Positions 49,511 to 57,824 of a DNA stretch of 64,000 bases are shown here, in pieces. The DNA comes from a bacterium. Its GTDB lineage: Bacteria; Hinthialibacterota; Hinthialibacteria; OLB16. The notes below the pieces were generated by a model that ran no database searches, was not told the DNA's origin, and saw only the letters and a list, made by a program, of their open reading frames with translations. Positions within the stretch are counted from its first letter, which is position 1; each line of letters starts with the position of its first letter. The stretch spans positions 22,382-86,381 of the forward strand of contig JAJVIK010000018.1 of assembly GCA_022072055.1 (NCBI GenBank). The letters run 5' to 3'. Both the position numbers and the translations under genes were made by a program.

Positions 49511-50374
49511 TCAGACCTCCGACCAAAGGCGGCGCAGGTTGTCCATCCCGATCCGGGACCCCAGGCGGCAGTCCTCCATCCCCTCGAACTCGACCGAGAT
49601 GCAGTCATCGTAGCCGGACTGCTTGACCACCCGGAGGATCGAGCGGATGTCCAAATCGCCTTGCCCCAGGATCGCGCCGCGCAGATGATTCCCCCCCGCA
49701 GTCGGGAACCAACCCTCGCCGGGGTTGAGGTGTTCGGGACGGAGATAAAAGTCCTTCACATGAACCATTGACGCGAAGGGCATGGCCTTCTTGACCGCGG
49801 CCACCGGGTCTTCGTCCACGCACACAAAGTTGCCGACATCCACGGTCCAGCGGTAGTTCGGACGATCCACCGCGGTGATCAGGCGGCGGACCCGGTCGCT
49901 GGATTGCATGTGGTAGCCGTGATTCTCCACGCTGGTGGTGATGCCGAAACCCGCCGCGCGCTCGGCGATCCTCCCGCACGCCGCAACCGCCTTGGGGAAA
50001 TCCAGCTCGAAGCGTTCGATGGAGGCCTCCTCGGGAGGGCGCGAGATGACATCATGGCGCATCCGTCTGACCCCCAGACGATTCCCGACCTCCACCTGTT
50101 TCATCACGCGCGCGACCTCCGCCTCGTATTCCGCCTCCGAAGTCTGAATAAACTGCGCGCCGATGGTGTAGCTCGAAATCTCAAGTCCGGACTTCGAGGC
50201 TTGTTCGCGGACCTTGTCCACAAGCGAAGGGTCGTCATCGAAGCTGTACCCGAAGGGAACGACCTCAACATGCTCGCCGCCGTTGTCGGCGACCCACCGG
50301 ATCACATCCAATACGTTCATCTCCCCCGTTTCCAGGGCGCCGTACAGACTATAGGTGCTCAGGCCGATTTTCAT
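49511..50374 (-). CDS. Sugar phosphate isomerase/epimerase (xylose-isomerase-like barrel)
   Basis: 287 residues of one AP-endonuclease-2-type TIM barrel. It starts MKIGLSTYSLYGALETGEMN and has the metal ligands expected for the group: Glu in ITTSVENHGYHM, Asp in YRWTVDVGNFV, His in MVHVKDFYLRP and Glu in CISVEFEGMED. Members isomerise or epimerise keto sugars and inositols. The stop lies one base before the response-regulator start, so the two genes are translationally linked. Substrate unknown. Confidence 0.88.
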   Translation of the reverse strand: MKIGLSTYSLYGALETGEMNVLDVIRWVADNGGEHVEVVPFGYSFDDDPSLVDKVREQASKSGLEISSYTIGAQFIQTSEAEYEAEVARVMKQVEVGNRLGVRRMRHDVISRPPEEASIERFELDFPKAVAACGRIAERAAGFGITTSVENHGYHMQSSDRVRRLITAVDRPNYRWTVDVGNFVCVDEDPVAAVKKAMPFASMVHVKDFYLRPEHLNPGEGWFPTAGGNHLRGAILGQGDLDIRSILRVVKQSGYDDCISVEFEGMEDCRLGSRIGMDNLRRLWSEV

Positions 50375-50424
50375 GATGTTTACGCTCCATGACAGCAGAA
50401 TAAGAACGGCAGATTCATTCTCGG

Positions 50425-51117
50425 CTAAAACTCCATCGACTCCCCCGGGGCAAGGACCCGCACGGCGCCCCCCAGCGCGCCGACCTTGGCGGCAAATCGG
50501 TCCGGATCCTGTCGGATGGGTGGGAAGGTGTTGTAATGCACCGGAACCGCCGCGGACGGACGGATCAGGTTCCAGGCTTCCACGGCATCCTCGATGCCCA
50601 TCGTGTAATGATCCCCGATGGGGATGAAGGCCACCGCGATGGGGCCGTTGCGTCGCGCGATCAAGCCAAGGTCGGAGAACAGGGCGGTGTCTCCCAGGTG
50701 ATAAACGGTCTTACCCTCCACGGTGACCAGGATGCCGTTCGGCATACCGGTGTAGATGAAACCCTCGGCTGTCTGGTAGCTGCTGCTATGAAAGGCCTGA
50801 ACGAGTTTGACCCTGGCCCAGCCGAGGTCATACGATCCCCCCGTGTTCATGCCGACCGCCTCGGCGCCCTGGCTCTCGCAGTAGGAGGCGAGCTCATAGG
50901 TTGCAATGACCGGGGCTCCATCTCGCTTGGAAAGCTCGACCGCATCCCCCACATGGTCCCCATGTCCGTGCGAGAGCAGAATCGCGGAAAGCTTCGGGAT
51001 CTCTTTCGGGGTGTGGCTCGCGGAGGGGTTGCCGGTGAGGAAGGGATCGAAGATCGCGTTTCCCGCGGCGGATTCGAAGAGTACACAGGAATGACCACAA
51101 AAAGTCACCTTCGGCAT
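50425..51117 (-). CDS. Metal-dependent hydrolase, metallo-beta-lactamase fold (UPF0173-like)
   Basis: 230 residues from the ATG at 51117, with GGAG seven bases upstream. The first His pair is in FCGHSCVLFESA. The zinc motif H-x-H-x-D-H is SHGHGDHVGDA. The other ligands are in YHLGDTALFSDLGL and PVHYNTFPPIRQDP. Length and motif order match the UPF0173 metal-dependent hydrolase group. Substrate unknown. Confidence 0.9.
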   Translation of the reverse strand: MPKVTFCGHSCVLFESAAGNAIFDPFLTGNPSASHTPKEIPKLSAILLSHGHGDHVGDAVELSKRDGAPVIATYELASYCESQGAEAVGMNTGGSYDLGWARVKLVQAFHSSSYQTAEGFIYTGMPNGILVTVEGKTVYHLGDTALFSDLGLIARRNGPIAVAFIPIGDHYTMGIEDAVEAWNLIRPSAAVPVHYNTFPPIRQDPDRFAAKVGALGGAVRVLAPGESMEF

Positions 51118-51239
51118 GTCACCGCTCCTTTCCGCCATGGACGCGCCGCTTGGACACGCGCGCGGCCTGTGAAGCGAGGGTAGGTTACCTGATCGAAGGC
51201 GATAAACCGAGCCGCCACGTTTCCGGCGCGCCGCTCCGT

Positions 51240-54200
51240 TCAGGGAACCCTCACCCGCGCCACTTGCCCGGTTGATCGCGAGCTGACCCAAAGCCCGCCG
51301 GCGGCAAGCGCGGCAAGGCCGGTGGGCTGGGGGATCGCCGGGTTTACAACCCGATGGACCTGTACCGTGCTCTTTTCGGTGTCGATCACCCAGATCACTC
51401 CTGAAAGGGAGTAGCCGGCGACCAACCGCCCATCCGGGAGGATTTCCAGGTTCGGCTCCATCCCGACCACCTCGTGCGGCTCGGGCTGCAAGACACGCCA
51501 CTGGGCCTCAAAGGCTCCGCGCGAACTGAATCGCTGAATTCTGCCGTTGCCGGTATCCGCCACAAAGATGTTCCCATCGCGGGCGATGGCGATCCCGACC
51601 GGCTCTTGGAACTCTCCGCGCCCCTTTCCGGCTCGTCCCCATTCGAAGAGCGCGCGAAGCTCGGGGTCGAAAACACAGACCCGCCCCTTTCCGGTGTCCG
51701 TGACATACACATTCCCATCCGGGGAAACCGCGACTCCGCGCGGGCCATACATGGAGTCCCGTTGGCCATCCGCGCGGGTCCAGGCGGCCACCGCTTCCAT
51801 CGGCGCGCCCTCCGCATTGAAGCGACGCACCGCGTGGTTCCAGGTGTCGGTGACATAGAACGAGCCATCCGGAGCAAGGGCCACATCGGAGCATCCCGAA
51901 AACTCCGCGCTCAGGACCCCCTTACCGAACTCCAAGCGAACCTCGCCACTCGCGGAAAAGACCTGAACACGTCCGTTTTTGCTGTCCGCCACCGCAAGGC
52001 CCCCATCCGAGGTTGCGGCAAGCCCGCGCGGCTCGCGCAGCTCCCCGGGACCGCTTCCCAAGCGTCCAAGGCTGGAGAGGGCGGGCAAGGGGCGCGCGGG
52101 GCGATCCGCGCCGGAGAGCGTGGACGCCTTTTCATCCTCGGGCACATCCCGCGCGGTCTTGATCGCCACCACAATGTTTTCGCCGCCGGTCGGATACCAC
52201 AGATCGCGGAAGAACACATACCGCCGGATCTGGCCGGCGAACCCGACCGGGTAGTCCTCCGGCTTGGGTCGGGTGGCTTCGGGGAAGGTCAATCGGTGAT
52301 CGTTGGGTTTGTTGAGCAGGAAGGCTTTGACATTCGGCCAGAAGCGCAGCTCTCCGGGAAGCGCCTTCGGGACCCCATGCCAGATCCACCACCCCCGCAG
52401 GTGGCAGGGGTCCAGATCCCAAACCTTGTCGGAGCCGCCGGTGAGTTTTTGACGGTTCCCCGCCGTGTCATCCATGATCTGGATGTCCCGTGAAGGGTCG
52501 ATCTTCTTCCATGCCGTGTCGTAGTTCCTGAAATACCAGGCGCAGGGCCATTCCGCTTTCCCCTCCACCGCGATGCGGAGCTTGTTGCCGGCCTCGGCCT
52601 GGAGACGCCGGATCTTGCGGATTCGGGCCGCGAACTCATCGTTGGGTGCGGTGTAGACCAAGAGCTCGCCGGGATTGTCCGGGTGGAGAAAAACCTGACG
52701 CAGGTGTTGGACCGCCACATGCGGGACCAGGAGGAGGATCGAAATCGACAGGGCCGCTCGGGGGACTGCCTTTCGCCACCATTCAAAGCGCGCGCGAGGG
52801 GAGTCGCCGGTCGGATCGAACAGTTCAAGGATTCGTCCCACCACCGGACCCGGGGAGGAAGGGTGCGTGGCGAGCCAATGGCCGGCGAGCAGCCCCGCGA
52901 GCAGCGCCAGTGAAAAAGACTGGTAAGTGCAGAGCCAAGGGACTTTCTCGTTGAGGACCGCGTAAATCGCGATCATGGAAACGGTCAGATAAACGGAGAA
53001 GCAGAGGAGGGGCGCTGGGATCGGCTTCCAGAGAGGACCGTGCAGGGCTGCCTCGGCTGGGGATGCGATGGGTGAGGAAGGCGGCGGGTCACTCTCGGCG
53101 CGGCGGTTCCGAAACCATTCGTGGAGGAACAGGAGGCCGAGCACAAGGATGAGAAACAGGCTGAGGGTCTCGAAAAGGAGCAGCCGGGGAATGTAGTACC
53201 ACCAAGTTCCCCAGATCCGATAGTCGCCGGTCTGGTGCTTGAACCAGTACGAGAGATAGTCGTAGAACCCATCGACGGGACCTTTTGGAAGGTTGGTTCC
53301 CAGCGAGGAAAACAACAAGAGGAACAGGAACGCCGCGAGGGAGACTTGAAGGACAAGGCCCCACAGGCCCCACAAGTGCTCCTTCCAGGAAGCCCAAAGG
53401 CTCCGCCTGTGGAACCCCCCTTCCGCCGAAGCCGTGGAAGCTCCGCGAGCAAGCAGGTCGGGTAGGACAAAAAGCAGCGAAGCGGCCGAGAGGAGCAGGG
53501 CGTCCATGAGGATTCTCAGGGTCATCTCTCCGAGGAAGGCCCCGGGCCTTTGCGCGCGCGTCCATTCGGCCAGGGCCACAAGACGGTGGGTGAGGAGGAC
53601 GTAAAAGAGCAGCGCGAGAACAGCAAGTGAGAGCAGGCGCGGAAGGCTGCATTCCCCTCGGTCCCGGAGTCTTTCGCGCAACCCCACGGATTCCACAACC
53701 ACCAGGAGCAGGAACGGGATGGCAACCGCGAGAGCGCAATAGAGGCTTCGCGCCCCCTCGCGCCCGGCGCGAGAGAAGTAACCGTTCTCCGTTTGGAACA
53801 CGGAGGCGTCGGTCTTTTCGTGGATGGCCGTGCTGTGAGTGAGGATATTCCTGATCCCGGCCAGGAGACCGGTTTCGGGGCTGACCCGGGCATCGATGGC
53901 GACATACGAAAAGACAAACACGGAAAAGCACGCCACCAGAACGAGGAGGCGTGTGAGGGGGAGATACTCGACAAAGACCTCGCGAAAAGTCCCGCGCGGA
54001 TCCCGGACCGCGCGCCACAACCCCCAACCCACCAGGAAGGAGCAGGGGACAAATGTGTTCACATACGAGTTCTCCTTGGTGCAGTAGGCCAATGCGAGGA
54101 AGAAGGCGACCAGGGTGAGATGCCGCACCTTCCCGGTCCACAGATACAGCGACCCGAACGCAATCTGCCCCACAAGCCACCCGGCCATGTAGACGTCATC

Positions 54201-54704
54201 CCGCGCGAAGCGGGAAAAGTAGGTGACCACGGGGGAGAGCGTGAGCAGGCCACTCACCAGGAGGCATGTCCCCCAGCCCAAACGTTTTCCGAGGAGCAGG
54301 AAGCCGAGTGCGAGCCAAACCCCGATGGTGGCGTAGGGTGCGCGCGCCGAGGCGTCCGTGTCGTGCAGGAAGGTCTTCTTCAGCCCAGTGAAGAAGATCG
54401 CGCCCCAATGATAGAGGAAAGGGCCATGATAGACCGGGTTGTACTTGTAGGTTCCGGGACCCTCGTTGGCGATCTTCCAGGCGTAGAAGCTGTGGATCGA
54501 TTCATCATGGTGAAACCCCTGCCACCCAAGTTGGGCAAAGCGTGTCACCAGAACCAGAATCACCATCAGACTCACGCAAATTCCAACCAAAGGAATGCCG
54601 GCGAGAGGGTCTTGGCGGGGTTTCGGGGCGAGCGGTCCAGGCGGAGCGGACTCCCGGTTCGCGGGAGAACTCGGAAGAGCAGACTTGCGCGGCTTCTTGG
54701 GCAT
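51240..54704 (-). CDS. Agl23/TIGR03663-like membrane glycosyltransferase fused to a C-terminal NHL propeller
   Basis: 1154 residues. Residues ~35-650 are a polytopic membrane region with about 12-14 helices and the first-loop motif WQGFHHDESIHSFYAWKI (acidic pair D67-E68), then TYKYNPVYHGPFLYHW, which matches the TIGR03663 (Agl23-type) PMT-like family. A soluble region follows (~660-870). Residues ~876-1154 are NHL-type repeats: LGSGPGELREPRGLAATSDG, FYVTDTWNHAVRRFNAEG, VYVTDTGKGRVCVFDPE and IFVADTGNGRIQRFSSRG. NHL propellers bind proteins, sugars or RNA. The combination suggests a glycosyltransferase with a built-in binding domain outside the membrane. Confidence 0.8.
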   Translation of the reverse strand: MPKKPRKSALPSSPANRESAPPGPLAPKPRQDPLAGIPLVGICVSLMVILVLVTRFAQLGWQGFHHDESIHSFYAWKIANEGPGTYKYNPVYHGPFLYHWGAIFFTGLKKTFLHDTDASARAPYATIGVWLALGFLLLGKRLGWGTCLLVSGLLTLSPVVTYFSRFARDDVYMAGWLVGQIAFGSLYLWTGKVRHLTLVAFFLALAYCTKENSYVNTFVPCSFLVGWGLWRAVRDPRGTFREVFVEYLPLTRLLVLVACFSVFVFSYVAIDARVSPETGLLAGIRNILTHSTAIHEKTDASVFQTENGYFSRAGREGARSLYCALAVAIPFLLLVVVESVGLRERLRDRGECSLPRLLSLAVLALLFYVLLTHRLVALAEWTRAQRPGAFLGEMTLRILMDALLLSAASLLFVLPDLLARGASTASAEGGFHRRSLWASWKEHLWGLWGLVLQVSLAAFLFLLLFSSLGTNLPKGPVDGFYDYLSYWFKHQTGDYRIWGTWWYYIPRLLLFETLSLFLILVLGLLFLHEWFRNRRAESDPPPSSPIASPAEAALHGPLWKPIPAPLLCFSVYLTVSMIAIYAVLNEKVPWLCTYQSFSLALLAGLLAGHWLATHPSSPGPVVGRILELFDPTGDSPRARFEWWRKAVPRAALSISILLLVPHVAVQHLRQVFLHPDNPGELLVYTAPNDEFAARIRKIRRLQAEAGNKLRIAVEGKAEWPCAWYFRNYDTAWKKIDPSRDIQIMDDTAGNRQKLTGGSDKVWDLDPCHLRGWWIWHGVPKALPGELRFWPNVKAFLLNKPNDHRLTFPEATRPKPEDYPVGFAGQIRRYVFFRDLWYPTGGENIVVAIKTARDVPEDEKASTLSGADRPARPLPALSSLGRLGSGPGELREPRGLAATSDGGLAVADSKNGRVQVFSASGEVRLEFGKGVLSAEFSGCSDVALAPDGSFYVTDTWNHAVRRFNAEGAPMEAVAAWTRADGQRDSMYGPRGVAVSPDGNVYVTDTGKGRVCVFDPELRALFEWGRAGKGRGEFQEPVGIAIARDGNIFVADTGNGRIQRFSSRGAFEAQWRVLQPEPHEVVGMEPNLEILPDGRLVAGYSLSGVIWVIDTEKSTVQVHRVVNPAIPQPTGLAALAAGGLWVSSRSTGQVARVRVP

Positions 54705-54791
54705 TGCGTGATCTTACACCAGGACCCGGGCCTGAAATCGAGGGGTGCTACCCCCTGACTAGGAATCCGGGTATCCTCCGCGCGGTGGACC

Positions 54792-55532
54792 ATGAACCCG
54801 GAGACTGAAAAGGTTCCTGAGACCCTTTCCCCCGATCCGCCACCCGAGATGCCTCGGCGATCCATCGATCCGGTCGAGGCGGCGCTGATCGCGATTCTGC
54901 TCGTGGTGATCTTCGTGGGGAATGTTCTCCCTCGTCTGTTGCCTGAGATGGAGACGCGGTCGATCTCGGTGCGCCGGGGGAGCCAGTCGGGGGGCCTTCC
55001 TCCGATTGACTGGCTTGCCACCCCGATTCCGCTCCAGGCTCATCCCCAAGACCTGAACACGATCAGTCGATCCGACCTGATCGGTCTGCCGGGGATCGGA
55101 CCGACACTGGCGGACCAGATCCTCGCCTACCGGAGCCGACATGGAAAGTTCGAGTCCATCGAGGAGCTTGACCAGGTTTCCGGAATCGGGCCGAAAAAGC
55201 TCGAAACCCTCCGGGAATTCCTGTTTGTGGCGGGGCCCACCCGAGAACCCACATCTCAGGCGGCTTTGTCCAAGAGCCTCTCCCCAACAGCGGCATCGCA
55301 TGAAAAGCGCGATGAGGGGTCGCGGGTGGAAGGCGGGCGAAAGATCCATCTGAACACGGCTTCCCTCTCCGAAATCGACCAAATCCCGGGTATCGGCGAG
55401 ACCTTTGCCCGAAGGATCCTCGAGCGCCGAGAGGCGCTGGGACGGTTCTCTTCCTGGGAGCAGGTGGGCGAGGTCCCCGGCATCGGAGAGAAGCGTCTGG
55501 AAAACATGAAGCGCCACGCTACAATCGATTAG
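54792..55532 (+). CDS. Membrane-anchored protein with two ComEA-type helix-hairpin-helix domains
   Basis: 246 residues. One membrane helix (ALIAILLVVIFVGNVLPRLL, ~30-49) follows a short acidic cytoplasmic tail. Two copies of the ComEA DNA-binding repeat come next. The first (~85-145) is QDLNTISRSDLIGLPGIGPT, LADQILAYRSRHGKFES, then VSGIGPKKLETLRE. The second (~185-245) is IHLNTASLSEIDQIPGIGET, FARRILERREALGRFSS, then VPGIGEKRLENMK. ComEA binds incoming DNA during transformation and normally has one such pair. The gene is followed two bases later by the RDD gene. Confidence 0.82.
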   Translation: MNPETEKVPETLSPDPPPEMPRRSIDPVEAALIAILLVVIFVGNVLPRLLPEMETRSISVRRGSQSGGLPPIDWLATPIPLQAHPQDLNTISRSDLIGLPGIGPTLADQILAYRSRHGKFESIEELDQVSGIGPKKLETLREFLFVAGPTREPTSQAALSKSLSPTAASHEKRDEGSRVEGGRKIHLNTASLSEIDQIPGIGETFARRILERREALGRFSSWEQVGEVPGIGEKRLENMKRHATID

Positions 55533-55534
55533 CC

Positions 55535-56311
55535 ATGGCCAAAAAGCCCTCCAAGATAGACTCCCCCGAACTCCGTGAAATCCTGCGAGCCGAGCGGGAG
55601 GCGCTCTATTCCGGGGTCTCCATGGACGGCGACGCCGAGGATAGGTGGGAACAAGCGTGGGACAGTTCCACGATGATCAATATCACCGCGGCGCGGCTTG
55701 AGGCCTTCCCTCATCCGATCCCCCTCAAGGGGCTGGAGGTCCTCCCGGCGACACGCATCTGGGGGCGGCTGTTGGACTACTTTTTTGTCGGGTTCGGGGT
55801 GTTCGTGGTGGACACCATCGGGGGTCTCGCGGGTTTCGGGCTCACTCGCATCGCCAAGTTGGTTTTTGGGGAGATCGGCCTCAAGCCCGGGGAGTACCAG
55901 TACTCAACCTTCCTCGACCCCACCGGTCTCGCGATCCTGACGGGAAACGCCCAGGCGATGAGGAAGGTGCTGCTGCTTGTGTTTCTGATTCTGCTTGTTC
56001 ATCGCTTGATTTTCTATCTTTGCTTCCGCCGCACCTTGGGACAGATGTTCGCGGGGGTCATGATCACAAACGGGGAGGGAAAGTACCCGACCTTCGGTGG
56101 GAGAATCCTCAAGGCGGTGACCACGAGCATCGCGGACGCCTCAATCGTGGGGAATGTGGTGGACTTGGTTTTCTACGCCGCGCTGCGCCCGCAAGTGAGC
56201 GCGACGGACGCCATCAGCGGGGTGCGCGCGGTGCGGTATGACGGTTGGCGGAATTCCGCGGCTCGCCTCATCAGCCGCCTCCACACCTTGCGCAGCGAAG
56301 GGCATCTTTGA
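55535..56311 (+). CDS. RDD-family membrane protein
   Basis: 258 residues. The RDD signature is RIWGRLLDYFFVGFGVFVVD near 75-95, followed by a second helix (VLLLVFLILLVHRLIFYLCF) and the partner motif GQMFAGVMITN; VVDLVFYAAL may form a third helix. The first 65 residues are hydrophilic. RDD proteins are small inner-membrane proteins, some linked to Na+/H+ transport; the role here is unknown. Its stop overlaps the xseA TTG start. Confidence 0.85.
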   Translation: MAKKPSKIDSPELREILRAEREALYSGVSMDGDAEDRWEQAWDSSTMINITAARLEAFPHPIPLKGLEVLPATRIWGRLLDYFFVGFGVFVVDTIGGLAGFGLTRIAKLVFGEIGLKPGEYQYSTFLDPTGLAILTGNAQAMRKVLLLVFLILLVHRLIFYLCFRRTLGQMFAGVMITNGEGKYPTFGGRILKAVTTSIADASIVGNVVDLVFYAALRPQVSATDAISGVRAVRYDGWRNSAARLISRLHTLRSEGHL

Positions 56312-57564
56312 ACGAGCGTCCGGTCTATTCAGTCACCCAGCTCACCGAGGAAATCGCCGGTCTGCTTTCGGATCGGTTCGGGACCATCTCGGTCGAGGGG
56401 GAGATCTCCGGGTGGAAAGTCGCCGCGAGCGGTCACGCCTACTTCACCCTCAAGGATGAGAAATCGCTGCTCAAGGCGGTCATGTGGCGCTCGCGGCTGG
56501 AGCGTCTCAAGTCCGCGCCGATGGATGGCCAACTGGTCCGCGCCACCGGTTCCATCACCGTCTATCCCCCGCGCGGCGAGTATCAGCTTGATGTGACCAC
56601 GCTTGCGCAGGCCGGGGCGGGATTGCTCCAGCAGCGCTTCGAGGAGCTCAAGAAGCGTCTCCAGGCCGAGGGGCTGTTCGACCTGGAACGCAAGCGAGTC
56701 ACCGCGCTTCCGATCCGTCGCGTGGTGGTCATCACCTCTCCCGCCGCGGCGGCGCTCCGCGACTTCCTGCGGACCCTTGAGCATTACGAAACCGCGCTGG
56801 AGGTCCTGATTATTCCCGTCCGCGTGCAGGGGATTGAGGCCCCGCCGGAGATTGTCTTCGCGTTGGAACAGGCCCCACGCTTCGAGCCGGACCTGGTGGT
56901 GCTGACTCGCGGCGGAGGTTCGCTGGAGGATCTGTGGGCGTTCAATGAGGAGGCGGTGGCGCGCGCCATCGCCGCCAGCCCGATTCCGGTCCTGAGCGCG
57001 GTGGGGCATGAGGTTGATTTCACCATTGCCGATTTCGTGGCCGACCTTCGGGCCTCCACCCCGACTGCGGCCGCGGGGATGCTGGCCGGATGGGAGCGCG
57101 AGACCCGCGAGCGCGTGGAGGAGATTAGAGATCGTCTCCACTCCGCGTTCGAGGATTTCCTTGATGCCCTGAGGGAGGAACTCGAGGCGATTCAAAACCG
57201 ACTGCACGCCCGCAGTCCGTTGGTGTTCGTGCCGTTTCACCGTCAAAGGATCGATGACTTCCTGGGCCGCGGCGAACAGGCGATTCGAGGGGCGCTGCGC
57301 GCGGAGCGCGCGGAGCTCTCAGGCCTGGCTCGGAGGTTGGCCTCGGAAGCGCGGCTCGACCGGGTCAGGTGGCGCGGCGAGGTGGACTCGCTCCGGCGGC
57401 GCCTCGCGGTGCTGGACCCGCGCGCCACTTTGCGGCGCGGCTTTGCGCTCATCGAAAGCGCCTTGGAGGCCCGCCCGATCCGTGTGCTGGCGGAGGTTCC
57501 CGTCAAGGGGGATATCCGCGTGCAACTCGCGGACGGGGATTTCCTGGCGACACCGAAGGGTTAA
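56308..57564 (+). CDS. xseA: Exodeoxyribonuclease VII large subunit
   Basis: 418 residues from a TTG at 56308 that overlaps the RDD stop. The N-terminal OB fold is YSVTQLTEEIAGLLSDRFGT, then VEGEISGWKVAASGHAYFTL. The catalytic region has RVVVITSPAAAALRDFL, LVVLTRGGGSLEDLWAFNEE and SAVGHEVDFTIADFVADLRA, all diagnostic. The coiled-coil C-terminal part (270-390) ends with DPRATLRRGFALI. With XseB it forms ExoVII, which degrades single-stranded DNA. No xseB was found downstream, where the next item is a degenerate DUF4160 gene. Confidence 0.95.
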   Translation: MNERPVYSVTQLTEEIAGLLSDRFGTISVEGEISGWKVAASGHAYFTLKDEKSLLKAVMWRSRLERLKSAPMDGQLVRATGSITVYPPRGEYQLDVTTLAQAGAGLLQQRFEELKKRLQAEGLFDLERKRVTALPIRRVVVITSPAAAALRDFLRTLEHYETALEVLIIPVRVQGIEAPPEIVFALEQAPRFEPDLVVLTRGGGSLEDLWAFNEEAVARAIAASPIPVLSAVGHEVDFTIADFVADLRASTPTAAAGMLAGWERETRERVEEIRDRLHSAFEDFLDALREELEAIQNRLHARSPLVFVPFHRQRIDDFLGRGEQAIRGALRAERAELSGLARRLASEARLDRVRWRGEVDSLRRRLAVLDPRATLRRGFALIESALEARPIRVLAEVPVKGDIRVQLADGDFLATPKG

Positions 57565-57590
57565 GGTCTGGTCGGGGAAAGGACCATGTC

Positions 57591-57765
57591 ATGCCTTCCA
57601 TTTTGCGTGTCGGCCCATACCGAGTATACTTCCACAGTCATGGGCCGAATGAACCGGCGAATCTCAGGGGGCGGCTACGGCATCCATTGGCCGGACATTG
57701 ACGAGGACCTCAGCACCGAGGGCCTGCTGCGGGGCGCGCCCGCCCCCAGGAAGGCGATCGCTTAA
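57591..57765 (+). pseudogene. Remnant of a DUF4160/DUF2442-type gene pair, fused by deletion
   Basis: ATG 57591 opens MPSILRVGPYRVYFHSHG, the start of a DUF4160 protein, but the frame ends at 57701 after 36 residues and lacks the HVHV-type motif. An overlapping frame from ATG 57640 gives GGGYGIHWPDIDEDLSTEGL and LRGAPAPR, the C-terminal pattern of DUF2442, ending at 57765. The middle of both genes seems to have been lost in one deletion. DUF4160/DUF2442 pairs are regarded as likely small toxin-antitoxin-like modules. Confidence 0.65.
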
Positions 57766-57824
57766 CGGTAGTTTCGCACACCGCTGTATCCGCTCGTGAT
57801 GATGCGCATGGGAGGCCAGGACCG

